Source of the DNA: Fimbriimonadaceae bacterium
Lineage (GTDB): Bacteria > Armatimonadota > Fimbriimonadia > Fimbriimonadales > Fimbriimonadaceae
Length of the DNA stretch: 64,000 bases
Assembly (NCBI GenBank): GCA_023957775.1
Contig: JAMLGR010000006.1
Coordinates: 124,001-188,000, forward strand
Reading direction: 5' to 3'
The translations under genes were made by a program, and so were the position numbers. Below are positions 1 through 8,050 of the stretch, in pieces; the first letter of the stretch is position 1, and the number at the start of each line of letters is the position of its first letter. The notes under the pieces were generated by a model that saw only the letters and a program-made list of their open reading frames with translations, was not told where the DNA came from and did no database searches.

Positions 1-418
1 TGATGTCGAGGCTGATCGAGCCCTTGCCGCCCTCGAGCGCCAATCCCATCTGGGGCAACGCGGCCTTCGGCTGGATCTCGAAGCCGTTGAGGGCGAAGGT
101 TCGCCTTCCGGACCGCAATCCGAATCCGCCCGTGTTCGTCAGTCTGCCCGATTCGAACTGCCGGAACTGGTGGTTCTCGATTTCGAACAGGAGCGTCGAT
201 TCGCCGAGTGCGAAGCCCAAACCGTCGGGCATGTCCCACTTGGCCTTGGCCGTAGTGCGGGCTTGCACGACGTCCAGCCCGATCGCTTCCAGAATTCCGG
301 GAGCGAGTTCGAGCGTCGTGGTTCCTCCCGTCACACGCCACGTCTCCGTGGCTTGCGCGGTCGTCGCGCCCAGCAGGAGCGCAGTCGCGGCCAGGCCGCA
401 TGCAAAACGAAATTTCAT
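1..418 (-). CDS. Exported protein of unknown function, 3' end outside window
   Basis: This frame is open from the ATG at 418 to the window edge (139 codons, no stop seen). Residues 1-23 form a signal peptide: basic MKFR start, a hydrophobic Ala/Leu-rich core and a TAQA cleavage box. The visible mature part is beta-rich, with alternating hydrophobic residues and many Gly/Thr, as in secreted beta-sandwich proteins. I do not recognise a family. A well-spaced promoter lies upstream at 515-543. The missing C-terminus would show whether it carries a sorting signal such as PEP-CTERM. The gene is certain; its function is unknown. Confidence 0.75.
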   Translation of the reverse strand, partial: MKFRFACGLAATALLLGATTAQATETWRVTGGTTTLELAPGILEAIGLDVVQARTTAKAKWDMPDGLGFALGESTLLFEIENHQFRQFESGRLTNTGGFGLRSGRRTFALNGFEIQPKAALPQMGLALEGGKGSISLDI

Positions 419-514
419 ATGAGTAACAACCTGCCTTTCAAATGCCGAAAGAAGGACCCAGACCCGTGCGGAATCCCCCCGGCGCTCGCAGAGACCCCCC
501 TTTGCGACCCTGAT

Positions 515-543
515 AGTGTAACCCGGATCTTGCGATCTGCCAA
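515..543 (-). promoter_or_regulatory. Sigma-70-type promoter for the exported protein gene at 418
   Basis: On the minus strand, TTGGCA (538-543) and TACACT (515-520) are separated by 17 nt. This predicts a transcript start near 508 and a leader of about 90 nt before the ATG at 418. Confidence 0.5.
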
Positions 544-560
544 GGCGAATCGCCTTTGGC
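539..560 (-). terminator. Hairpin just after the polyferredoxin gene, possible terminator
   Basis: The segment after the polyferredoxin stop codon contains CCAAGGCG and CGCCTTTGG around a 3-nt loop, giving an 8-bp stem with one bulge. There is no T-run, so intrinsic termination is uncertain. It overlaps the -35 box of the next gene. Confidence 0.3.
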
Positions 561-2710
561 TAGGGAGCCGGCGCCCCTCCGCGACGGTTCTGGAGTCGGC
601 GCGCCAGGGCGTCGGCCGTTCGGACATCGCCCTTGATCCGGTACAGCGTTTCCGCGGCAGCCCATGCGCCGTCGTCGTCGGCCGAGGCGCGGACGAGGTC
701 CCGCAGTGTGGACTCTAAACGCCCGCTTTCGGAGACGGCGCGGCCCCAGGCGTCCAGCACTTCGGGCGCGAACGGATCGAGCTTTCGGGCCATGTTCGCT
801 TGCTCGAGGGCGTCCGCACCCTGGCCCGCGTCGAGCAGCAGACGGCTGAGCACCACGTGGCCCTCGACGAATTCGGGGGCCAGTCGAACGGCTTCGCGCT
901 CGGCTGCGATCGCCGCGTTGTGGTCGCCCGCCTCGGCCAGGATGATCGCGAGCGTGTGGCGGCCTTGCACCGATTGGGGATCGAGACGAACGGCCTCGCG
1001 GGCGGAGGTGGCGGCTGCGTTGAGTTTCCCCAAGGCGGCCAATGCGAGGGCGAAGTTGATGCGCAGGTTCGCGTCGTCCGGGTGCCTCGTGGCGAGGTAG
1101 TCCCACTGTTCTGCCGCCTGCCGGTGGTTTCCCAGACTGGTGGACAAGGCGGCAAGATCGCGACGCGCCGGTTCCCACGTCGGCTCGTCGGAGACGGCCT
1201 TGCGGAGCGCACGCTCGGCCTCCTCGAACCGCCCCAGCTCCCCGAGGGCCCTTGCCAGCGCGCGCTGGACCTCTGCGTTTCCTCGCATGAGTCGAGCCGC
1301 CGTTTGAAGGTGCGGAAGGGCCAAGCCGGGACGCCCGAGCCTGCGTTGGAGATTCCCGATCATCGCTTCGTTGCGGCCCATCGCGACCAGGCCGTAACGC
1401 GAAACCCACTCGAGATGGCCCAAGGCCGTTTCGGCGATCCTCATGGTCTTGGGGGCGACGTCCGACGGCCCCCCGGCGTCGAGGGAACCGACCGCCTGGG
1501 CATGCAGGGCCGCGCCTTCTCTCACGTGGTACTGGACCATCGCCGAGTGCACCAGAAACGCGATCGCGGCGAACCCCACCGCGCGCGTCCACCAGCCTGC
1601 GGGCCGCACGCCCGACGCATCCCGAAGCTGCCAACGTTGGAGGCGAACGCGCGGGGAGTAGAACGTGCGGGCGACCATCAGCAACCCGAAGGAAGCGAAT
1701 GCAGAGGCGCCAAGGGCGAGCAGGAACGGCACGAGGTCGTAGAGTCCGCGCAGCGCGTACAGGCAACCGAGGAAGAGCACGGCCAACCCGATCTCTTCCG
1801 GCCACGAGAAGTCATAGACCTTCACCGGTGCCCTGGGGACCTTGCCGCGGGCGACGGACGGCTTGCCGAACCCGAAGTAGAGCGCCTTGTTTGGACACAC
1901 GTCCACGCAGTCCATGCACTTCATGCACCCCGGATCGACGACCATGCCGTAAGCCCGAACCTCCTCGTGCACCCGCACGTTGGACGAGCACACGGCGGTG
2001 CAGTGGCCGCAGCCTTCGCAGGCGTCGGTCACGCGGATCTTGCCCGGCGCGAAGCGGTCCGCCTGGGAGAAGAACGCGCCGTACGGGCAACCGTAGGTGC
2101 AGAACCCCTTGTTGCCCACGAGCCACACGACGGCGAAGCCGCACACGAGGAATGTGAGGATCGATACGAACGGGCCCGGGAACGTTTGCCAGAAGCGGTC
2201 CGTGGTGAGGTGGAAGACCCAGGCCGGGGCGGGCCGCCCCTCCCAAATCCGGAGCACCTGCGGCCACGCGAACATGTAGAGAGCCGCAAACAGGGGAACG
2301 AAGGCCAGAAGGCGCGAGCGGAAGGGTTTGGGCCGAACGCCCACGCGCTTGAGCAGGGACCCGCACAGGTCCTGGTAGGCCACGAGGTGGCACGCCCACC
2401 CGCAGAAGAAGCGCCCGAGCACGAGCGTCGAGGCGATCATGAGGACGAAGAAGATGAAGCCTGCGTTGAGCAGCCCTTGTTCGAGCGTCTGCATCGATTC
2501 GCTCGGTTCCAAGGGAGTGAGCGAACGCCCCGTCTGCGCCCAGTGGGCGATGTGGATCGCGATCGCCGCGTGAACGAGGATCAGACTCAGCGCGCGCCAT
2601 TTGGCTCGACGCGACTTCGCCACCTCCGTCTTGGGGGGAGGTGGCGTGCCGTCGCGTGCCGTGGGGATCGGGATGAGGCTCATGGTCGCCGATGGGGTTC
2701 CAAACGCCAT
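560..2710 (-). CDS. Membrane polyferredoxin (NapH/CcoG-like) fused to TPR domain
   Basis: Membrane-bound 4Fe-4S electron carrier with a C-terminal tetratricopeptide domain, 716 aa. Transmembrane helices lie near residues 40-57, 80-99, 135-150, 180-198, 308-348 and 376-392. Residues 102-108 read FCGWACH and 204-208 CTYGC, as in NapH/YccM/CcoG proteins. Two classical clusters follow: C231-C234-C237-C241 and C262-C265-C268-C272. From about residue 430 to the end, 34-residue helical repeats are TPRs. The TPR half implies a protein partner. It is divergent from the DUF1592 gene, whose product carries CxxCH haem motifs, so it may pass electrons to or from that exported system (inference). A second ATG at 2683 is possible: a GATAAT box at 2709-2714 overlaps the first ATG. 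Confidence 0.8.
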   Translation of the reverse strand: MAFGTPSATMSLIPIPTARDGTPPPPKTEVAKSRRAKWRALSLILVHAAIAIHIAHWAQTGRSLTPLEPSESMQTLEQGLLNAGFIFFVLMIASTLVLGRFFCGWACHLVAYQDLCGSLLKRVGVRPKPFRSRLLAFVPLFAALYMFAWPQVLRIWEGRPAPAWVFHLTTDRFWQTFPGPFVSILTFLVCGFAVVWLVGNKGFCTYGCPYGAFFSQADRFAPGKIRVTDACEGCGHCTAVCSSNVRVHEEVRAYGMVVDPGCMKCMDCVDVCPNKALYFGFGKPSVARGKVPRAPVKVYDFSWPEEIGLAVLFLGCLYALRGLYDLVPFLLALGASAFASFGLLMVARTFYSPRVRLQRWQLRDASGVRPAGWWTRAVGFAAIAFLVHSAMVQYHVREGAALHAQAVGSLDAGGPSDVAPKTMRIAETALGHLEWVSRYGLVAMGRNEAMIGNLQRRLGRPGLALPHLQTAARLMRGNAEVQRALARALGELGRFEEAERALRKAVSDEPTWEPARRDLAALSTSLGNHRQAAEQWDYLATRHPDDANLRINFALALAALGKLNAAATSAREAVRLDPQSVQGRHTLAIILAEAGDHNAAIAAEREAVRLAPEFVEGHVVLSRLLLDAGQGADALEQANMARKLDPFAPEVLDAWGRAVSESGRLESTLRDLVRASADDDGAWAAAETLYRIKGDVRTADALARRLQNRRGGAPAP

Positions 2711-2746
2711 TATCGCCCGGCGTGTGGCGGGCCCCTCACGTACAAT
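2709..2746. promoter_or_regulatory. Divergent -10 boxes between polyferredoxin and DUF1592 genes
   Basis: On the plus strand TACAAT (2741-2746) lies 20 nt before the ATG at 2766, with a GGAGGAG ribosome site at 2751-2757. On the minus strand GATAAT occupies 2709-2714. No good -35 boxes are visible. Confidence 0.35.
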
Positions 2747-2765
2747 CAATGGAGGAGTCGATGAA

Positions 2766-5093
2766 ATGAGGCCGATCATGGGGGCTGGACGAGGCGGAGT
2801 TTCACGCTGGGCGTTGCCCTGCGCCGCGCTGGCCTGCCTGGCGCTGGGCGCCGGGTCGGACGTTGCGGACGCGCGCCAAAAGCAGACGCCTCCGCCGGCG
2901 CGCTTCGCGAAAGAGGCCGCACCGATGATCGCCAAGTACTGCTTCCCCTGCCACGCGGGATCGACGCCTGCGGGCGGAGCCAATCTCGCCGCGGCCAAGT
3001 CCGAGGAGGACCTTCGGGCCAATCCCGGCGTGTGGGCCCGTGCGGCCGAGAACCTGCGCTCGGGGAGGATGCCCCCGGTGGGCGCGGCCCAGCCCGATTC
3101 CAAACAACGCGAGGCGGCCGCCGATGCGATCGAAGCTGTGCTGACGGACTGCCTTCGACCCGACCCCGGGCGGGTGACGATCCGTCGTCTCAACCGGGCG
3201 GAGTACGACAACACGATCCGCGACCTGGTGGGCCTCGATCTGGGCTTGGCGGGCGACTTCCCGTCGGACGACGTGGGCGAGGGGTTCGACAACATCGGCG
3301 ACGTGCTCTCGCTCTCCCCCCTCCTGATGGAGAAGTACCTCGCGGCGGCCGAGACGATCGCCCAGAAGGCGATCGTGGTCCCCGAGAATCGCAGCACAGT
3401 GTTCGAGGGCGACGATCTGCGCTTCGACGCGGGCGTGAACCCGCTTCCCTCGGGCGAACGGGTGATGTTCACCAACGCCGAAGTCTATGGCGTGCGGGAG
3501 TTCCCCAAAGGCGGCGCGTACCGCATCCGCGTGCGCGCCTACGGACAGCAGGCGGGCCCCGACCCGGCGCGGATGGCGATCCTGCTCGATGGGCGCGAGT
3601 TGGCGCGGTTCGACGTGCTCGCCGTCCGCGCCAAACCCCAGTTCTACGAGGTGCCCGTGGAGTTGGCATCCGGGCGCCATCGGATCGGCGCCGCGTTTCT
3701 GAACGACTACTACAAGCCCGATGCCGCGAACCCGGCCGATCGCGACCGAAACCTCGCGGTGGACTCGATCGAGGTGGTGGGTCCGGCGGGGGCGGCGCCG
3801 CAACTGCCGCCGTCGCACGTGCGCATCGTCACCGCGGTTCCTTCAGGAGAACTTTCGCGCGAGGAGGCGACGCGGCGCGTGCTGCAGGCCTTCGCGTCCC
3901 GGGCGTTCCGCAGGCCGGCGACCGCCGACGAGGTGGACAAGCTTGTGCGCATCGCCCTTATGGCCCAGCGCGAAGGCGAGCCGTACGAGCGCGGCCTGCA
4001 ACTTGGCGTGGAGGCCGTGCTCGCGTCCCCGCAGTTCCTGTTCCGCGTCGAACTGGATGCAGACCGCGCGGGCGAGGTGAGGGAGCTGAACGCGTACGAA
4101 CTCGCCTCGCGCATGGCGTACTTCCTGTGGAGCTCGATGCCGGACGCCCGGTTGGAGGCGCTGGCCGCGAGCGGGGAACTGCTTCGCCCCGACGTGCGGC
4201 GACAGGAGCTTGGCCGGATGCTGAAGGACCCCAAATCCGAGGCTTTGGGACAGAACTTCGCCGAACAGTGGCTGCAGCTTCGCAAGCTGCAGATCGTCGC
4301 TCCCAACAAGGATCAGTTCCCGACCTTCGGGCCGGAGATGCGCGACGCCATGCGCCGGGAAACCCTGCTCTTCTTCCAGGAGATCCAGCGCCAGGACCGC
4401 AGCGTGCTGGAGTTTCTGGATGGCAAATTCACCTACGTCAACGGGCTGCTGGCCAAGCATTATGGGATCCCCGGCGTCCAGGGGCCCGCGTTCGTACGGG
4501 TGGCGCTCGACGGGAAGCGGCGCGCGGGGGTGTTGACCCAGGCAAGCGTGCTCACCGTCACGTCGAACCCGACGCGCACCTCGCCGGTGAAGCGCGGAAA
4601 GTGGATTCTCGAGCAGATCCTCGGGACGCCCCCTCCCCCACCGCCGCCGGGAGTCAGCGACCTCAAGGAGTCGGAGGCCGTGAAGGGCGCCACGATGCGC
4701 CAGTTGCTCGAGAAGCACCGCGAGAATCCCATGTGCGCGTCGTGCCACGCCCGGATGGACCCGCTGGGCTTCGGCCTCGAGAACTTCGACGCGGTGGGCC
4801 AGTGGCGTGACCGGGAGGGCCCCGCGCCCGTGGACGCGACGGGCGTGCTGCCCGATGGCACGAAGTTCAACGGACCCGCCCAACTCCGGAAGATCCTCCT
4901 GGCGCGCAAGGAGCAGTTCGTCAAGACGTTTGCCGAGAAGATGCTGGTCTACGCCCTCGGGCGCGGGTTGACCCTGACCGACCGCTGCCACGTCGACACC
5001 ATCGCGGAGCACGCCAAGAAGAGCGGCTACCGCTTCTCCTCGATCGTGGAGGCGGTGGTCGAAAGCGACCCGTTCCTGAAGCGTCGGGGATGA
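2766..5093 (+). CDS. DUF1592-family exported cytochrome-like protein (PSD domains)
   Basis: 775-aa member of the DUF1587/1592/1588/1585 (PSD-type) family typical of Planctomycetes, Verrucomicrobia, Acidobacteria and relatives. The start at 2766 has GGAGGAG 8 nt upstream and is followed by a signal peptide. Residues 59-63 (CFPCH) are a CxxCH haem site in an N-terminal PSCyt-like domain. A carbohydrate-binding-like beta domain spans roughly 230-345, then the DUF1592/1588 core. Residues 657-661 (CASCH) are a second CxxCH site, next to the family motif beginning MDPLGFG. The family's biochemical function is not established; a role in exported redox or polymer use is commonly guessed. It is paired with the DUF1552 gene 22 nt downstream, as in most genomes that have it. 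Confidence 0.9.
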   Translation: MRPIMGAGRGGVSRWALPCAALACLALGAGSDVADARQKQTPPPARFAKEAAPMIAKYCFPCHAGSTPAGGANLAAAKSEEDLRANPGVWARAAENLRSGRMPPVGAAQPDSKQREAAADAIEAVLTDCLRPDPGRVTIRRLNRAEYDNTIRDLVGLDLGLAGDFPSDDVGEGFDNIGDVLSLSPLLMEKYLAAAETIAQKAIVVPENRSTVFEGDDLRFDAGVNPLPSGERVMFTNAEVYGVREFPKGGAYRIRVRAYGQQAGPDPARMAILLDGRELARFDVLAVRAKPQFYEVPVELASGRHRIGAAFLNDYYKPDAANPADRDRNLAVDSIEVVGPAGAAPQLPPSHVRIVTAVPSGELSREEATRRVLQAFASRAFRRPATADEVDKLVRIALMAQREGEPYERGLQLGVEAVLASPQFLFRVELDADRAGEVRELNAYELASRMAYFLWSSMPDARLEALAASGELLRPDVRRQELGRMLKDPKSEALGQNFAEQWLQLRKLQIVAPNKDQFPTFGPEMRDAMRRETLLFFQEIQRQDRSVLEFLDGKFTYVNGLLAKHYGIPGVQGPAFVRVALDGKRRAGVLTQASVLTVTSNPTRTSPVKRGKWILEQILGTPPPPPPPGVSDLKESEAVKGATMRQLLEKHRENPMCASCHARMDPLGFGLENFDAVGQWRDREGPAPVDATGVLPDGTKFNGPAQLRKILLARKEQFVKTFAEKMLVYALGRGLTLTDRCHVDTIAEHAKKSGYRFSSIVEAVVESDPFLKRRG

Positions 5094-5101
5094 ACCCGTC
5101 G

Positions 5102-5107
5102 TACACT
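5102..5107 (+). promoter_or_regulatory. TACACT -10 box of the DUF1552 gene (leaderless type)
   Basis: TACACT ends 8 nt before the ATG at 5116, so the transcript would start at or next to the start codon. No ribosome-binding site is present. Confidence 0.45.
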
Positions 5108-5115
5108 ACAGCAAG

Positions 5116-6444
5116 ATGAAGATCACACGGCGCACGGCCTTGCGTGGATTGGGGACGGCGATCGCGTTGCCGGTCCTGGAGCGGATGCTGCCCTTGTCCG
5201 CACTGGCGCAGACCCCGGTGGTGCGCCCCAACCGGATGGCGTTCCTGTTCGTGCCGAACGGGGTGAACATGGGGCACTGGACGCCGGCGTCCGTGGGCTC
5301 GGGCTTCGAATTGCCATCGACGCTGGCCCCCCTCGCCCCGGTGCGGGACTCGATGTCCGTGCTGACGGGTCTGACGCAGAAGGGGGCGTTCGCGTTGGGG
5401 GACGGGCCGGGCGACCACGCGCGGTCGGCCGCGGCGTGGCTGACGGGCGTGCATCCGAAGAAGACCTCGGGCGCCGACATCCATGTAGGCATCTCGGCGG
5501 ACCAGCTTGCGGCGCAGCGCGTGGGGGACAAGACGCGTTTTCCCTCGCTGGAGCTGGGGTGCGAGCGAGGCGCCCTGGTGGGCGATTGCGACTCGGGTTA
5601 CAGCTGTGCGTACTCGTCGAGCATCGCGTGGCGCTCGGAATCGACCCCCGTCGCCAAGGAGACGAATCCGCGTCTGGTGTTCGAGCGGCTGTTCGGCGGC
5701 GGCAGCGCCGACGAGGCCGAGGAGGCGAAGCGACGCCGCGACCGGTACCGCCTGAGCGTGCTGGACTTCGTGCGCGACGAGGCCTCGAAGCTCAAAGGGC
5801 AGCTCGGCGCGCGCGACCAGCAGAAGATGGAGGAGTACTTCGAGAGCGTCCGCGAGATCGAGCGCCGGATTGCCCGCGCGGAAGGGGACCACGGTGTTCC
5901 CGCCGGAGCGGCGCGCCCGCAAGGCACCCCGCGCGATTACGGCGAGCACCTGCGGCTGATGGGCGATATGATGGTGCTCGCGTTCCAGGCGGACCTCACG
6001 CGCATCTGCACGTTCATGTTCGCCAACGAGGGCAGCAACCGAAGCTACGCGCTGATCGGGGTTCCCGAGGGCCACCACGACATCTCCCACCACGGGAAGA
6101 ACGAGGAGAAGCTCGAGAAGAAGCGGCAAATCGACCGATTCCACGTCGAGCAGCTCGCCTACGTGTTGAACCGGATGGCAAAGATCGAGGAGCCGGGTGG
6201 CACGATGCTCGACAACACGATGCTCGTGTACGGCGGAGGGATCAGCGACGGGGACCGGCACAACCACGACGATCTCCCGATTCTGCTGTTCGGCCGAGGC
6301 GGGGGGACGATCGCGCAGGGTCGCCACATCCGGTACCCGAACGGAACGCCGATGAACAACCTGTTCGTGTCGCTTCTGGACCGCATGGGAGTCCATGGCG
6401 AGACGCTAGGGGACGCGACGGGGAAGTTAAGCGAGTTGCTTTGA
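5116..6444 (+). CDS. DUF1552 family secreted protein, Tat signal
   Basis: 442-aa DUF1552 protein, the regular partner of DUF1592 proteins. Residues 5-11 (RRTALRG) form a twin-arginine motif followed by a hydrophobic stretch and an ALAQ cleavage site, so it is probably exported folded through Tat. The family is related to alkaline-phosphatase-like DUF1501 proteins, and the C-terminal half (LVYGGGISDGDRHNHDDLP region) matches that fold. Function is unknown; with the DUF1592 protein it probably forms an exported complex. A TACACT box 8 nt before the ATG suggests a separate, leaderless transcript. Confidence 0.9.
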   Translation: MKITRRTALRGLGTAIALPVLERMLPLSALAQTPVVRPNRMAFLFVPNGVNMGHWTPASVGSGFELPSTLAPLAPVRDSMSVLTGLTQKGAFALGDGPGDHARSAAAWLTGVHPKKTSGADIHVGISADQLAAQRVGDKTRFPSLELGCERGALVGDCDSGYSCAYSSSIAWRSESTPVAKETNPRLVFERLFGGGSADEAEEAKRRRDRYRLSVLDFVRDEASKLKGQLGARDQQKMEEYFESVREIERRIARAEGDHGVPAGAARPQGTPRDYGEHLRLMGDMMVLAFQADLTRICTFMFANEGSNRSYALIGVPEGHHDISHHGKNEEKLEKKRQIDRFHVEQLAYVLNRMAKIEEPGGTMLDNTMLVYGGGISDGDRHNHDDLPILLFGRGGGTIAQGRHIRYPNGTPMNNLFVSLLDRMGVHGETLGDATGKLSELL

Positions 6445-6454
6445 GCGCTGAGTC

Positions 6455-6510
6455 GAGTCCCGATTCCCGATTCCCGAGTCCCGATTCCCGAGTCCCGATT
6501 CCCGAGTCCC
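6455..6510 (+). repeat. Tandem heptamer array A (8 x GATTCCC/GAGTCCC)
   Basis: Eight perfect 7-bp units alternate between GATTCCC and GAGTCCC. The array begins 10 bp after the DUF1552 stop and ends 2 bp before the -10 box of thuA. The same unit forms arrays at 51880-51959 and 53402-53471. Confidence 0.95.
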
Positions 6511-6512
6511 GA

Positions 6513-6518
6513 TATACT
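6513..6518 (+). promoter_or_regulatory. TATACT -10 box of the ThuA gene, leaderless
   Basis: TATACT ends exactly 6 nt before the ATG at 6525. It directly follows heptamer array A, so the array occupies the -35 and upstream region. Confidence 0.55.
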
Positions 6519-6524
6519 AGACGC

Positions 6525-7238
6525 ATGGTCCTTCTCGCCGCACTGGTCTTCGCGACCACCCCCCAAGCGCAGCCCGCGCTGCCCAACCGCATCCTGATCA
6601 TGAGCCGGACCCTGGGGTACCGCCACGACTCGATTCCCACGGGGGTCGCCGAAGTGACGGCGCTGGCCAAAGCCCACGGCATCGAGGTCGAGGCCACCGA
6701 GGATTCCACCAAGTTCACGCATGAAAACTTGAAACGATTTGGCGCCGTGGTGTTCTTGAGCACGACGGGCGACATCCTCGATGAGGCGCAGCAACTGGCC
6801 TTGCGGCGGTTTGTGGGCATGGGCGGAGGGTACATGGGCATCCACGCCGCGGCGGACACCGAATACGACTGGCCATGGTACCGGGATCTGGTGGGCGCCT
6901 GGTTCCTGTCGCACCCCGCGATCCAGCAGGCGAAGATCGAGGTCGTGGACCACGAGCATCCGTCGACGAAGCACTTGCCCGCGGTGTGGACGCGCACCGA
7001 CGAGTGGTACGACTTCCGCGCCCTCCCTCCGGCGGACGCGCGCATCCTGCTCAAGCTCGACAACTCGAGCTACCAGGGCAGCAAGATGGGCGACAACCAC
7101 CCCACGGCCTGGTGCCGCGAAGTGGACGGCGGGCGTTCGTTCTACACGGGCGGCGGCCACACGAAGGAGTCGTACGCGGAGCCGGATTTCCAGAAGCACC
7201 TCGAGGGCGGCCTCCTCTGGGTCCTCCACAAAGCCTAA
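6525..7238 (+). CDS. ThuA-like domain protein (trehalose utilisation family)
   Basis: 237-aa ThuA-family protein with a glutamine-amidotransferase-like fold. The family motifs are visible: YRHDSIPTG near residue 32, YMGIHAAADTEYDWPWY near residues 104-120, and a C-terminal GGGHTKESY. ThuA proteins occur in sugar-use loci, often next to oxidoreductases, and the catalytic role is unsettled. The N-terminus is weakly hydrophobic and could be a signal peptide. The start is chosen because TATACT lies 6 nt upstream. Its stop overlaps the convergent methyltransferase stop by 4 nt. Confidence 0.85.
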   Translation: MVLLAALVFATTPQAQPALPNRILIMSRTLGYRHDSIPTGVAEVTALAKAHGIEVEATEDSTKFTHENLKRFGAVVFLSTTGDILDEAQQLALRRFVGMGGGYMGIHAAADTEYDWPWYRDLVGAWFLSHPAIQQAKIEVVDHEHPSTKHLPAVWTRTDEWYDFRALPPADARILLKLDNSSYQGSKMGDNHPTAWCREVDGGRSFYTGGGHTKESYAEPDFQKHLEGGLLWVLHKA

Positions 7239-7888
7239 CCCTTCGGCTTCGCCACCACCACGAACTGCCAGTACTTCGAGTCCTCGAAACGGTTGCCCGT
7301 GAGCAGGTTCAGCAGTTTGAGCTTGCGCCCGTAGTTGGCGTTCACCCCTTGCAGTGAAACGACCGAGAAGTCGGCCTCCTCGAACAGTCGCGGGATGCTC
7401 TTCTTCGTGAAGAACCGCAGGTGGGTGCGGTCGAAGATGCCCTCCTCGCGGTACCGGAAGTCGCCCTCCCAGACAATGTGGGCCAGCGCCTCCCAATAAC
7501 GGAGGTTGGGCAACGAGGCGACCACGCATCCTCCGGGCGCCAGAAGTCGCGCGGCGTCCCGTAAGGTCGCTGCAGGTTCGGCCAGGTGCTCCAAGACGTC
7601 GGCGAAGACGACGGCGTCGAACGAGGCGGCCTCAAGGGTAGGCATGAGGAGGCGGCAGTCGCCGATCAGCACTTTGTCGAGGCGCGCGGCTGCGTGAGGT
7701 TCCATGTCAGGGTTCATCTCGATGCCCCAGACTTCCGCCCCGCGCTCCAGGCGAAGGGTTTGGCCGAACACGCCCGCGCCACACCCCACATCCAGGATGC
7801 GCCCGGCGTCCCGGGGAACAAACGCCGCCACCTCGGGCCGCGGGCCCTTGTAGTAAAGCGGAACCCCGTCCAAAGACGTCGGCTGCAT
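7235..7888 (-). CDS. Class I SAM-dependent methyltransferase
   Basis: 217-aa Rossmann methyltransferase. Motif I is ILDVGCGAGVFG near residue 30, the acidic end of strand 2 follows (IEMNPD), and VVFADVLEHL is motif II/post-I. The C-terminal part (FDRTHLRFFTKKS) is typical of methyltransferases found with glycosyltransferases and cell-surface polysaccharide genes, but no such neighbours are present. The start at 7888 is supported by TAGACT 7 nt upstream; reading further upstream enters repetitive DNA. The substrate is unknown. Confidence 0.85.
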   Translation of the reverse strand: MQPTSLDGVPLYYKGPRPEVAAFVPRDAGRILDVGCGAGVFGQTLRLERGAEVWGIEMNPDMEPHAAARLDKVLIGDCRLLMPTLEAASFDAVVFADVLEHLAEPAATLRDAARLLAPGGCVVASLPNLRYWEALAHIVWEGDFRYREEGIFDRTHLRFFTKKSIPRLFEEADFSVVSLQGVNANYGRKLKLLNLLTGNRFEDSKYWQFVVVAKPKG

Positions 7889-7895
7889 GAGCGCC

Positions 7896-7901
7896 AGTCT
7901 A
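7896..7901 (-). promoter_or_regulatory. TAGACT -10 box of the methyltransferase gene, leaderless
   Basis: On the minus strand TAGACT ends 7 nt before the ATG at 7888, with no ribosome-binding site between. Confidence 0.45.
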
Positions 7902-7934
7902 TCCCTTCCCCCGCAGACCCCCATCGCGCACATA

Positions 7935-8028
7935 GCGTCCTTTGCCTGCAACTCCCCCCGCGCCTCGGCGCCTCTGCGTGAAACCCTAGCGCCCTTTGCG
8001 TCCTTTGCGTGCAACCCTCCCCCCGCGC
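7935..8028. repeat. Degenerate intergenic repeat, two CCTTTGCGTGC-type units
   Basis: Two near-identical segments of about 28-31 nt, 7935-7962 and 7998-8028, share GCGTCCTTTGC, then TGCAAC and a C-run. Between them lies GGCGCCTCTGCGTGAAA. Translated, such DNA gives spurious peptides (AKDAKG, SRRGAEA) that, from memory, recur in annotations of unrelated bacteria. Confidence 0.7.
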
Positions 8029-8030
8029 GC

Positions 8031-8036
8031 TACACT
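8031..8036 (+). promoter_or_regulatory. TACACT -10 box of the GH63-like gene
   Basis: TACACT ends 14 nt before the ATG at 8051, predicting a leader of about 7 nt. It abuts the degenerate repeat. Confidence 0.4.
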
Positions 8037-8050
8037 CGAAGCAACGCGCC

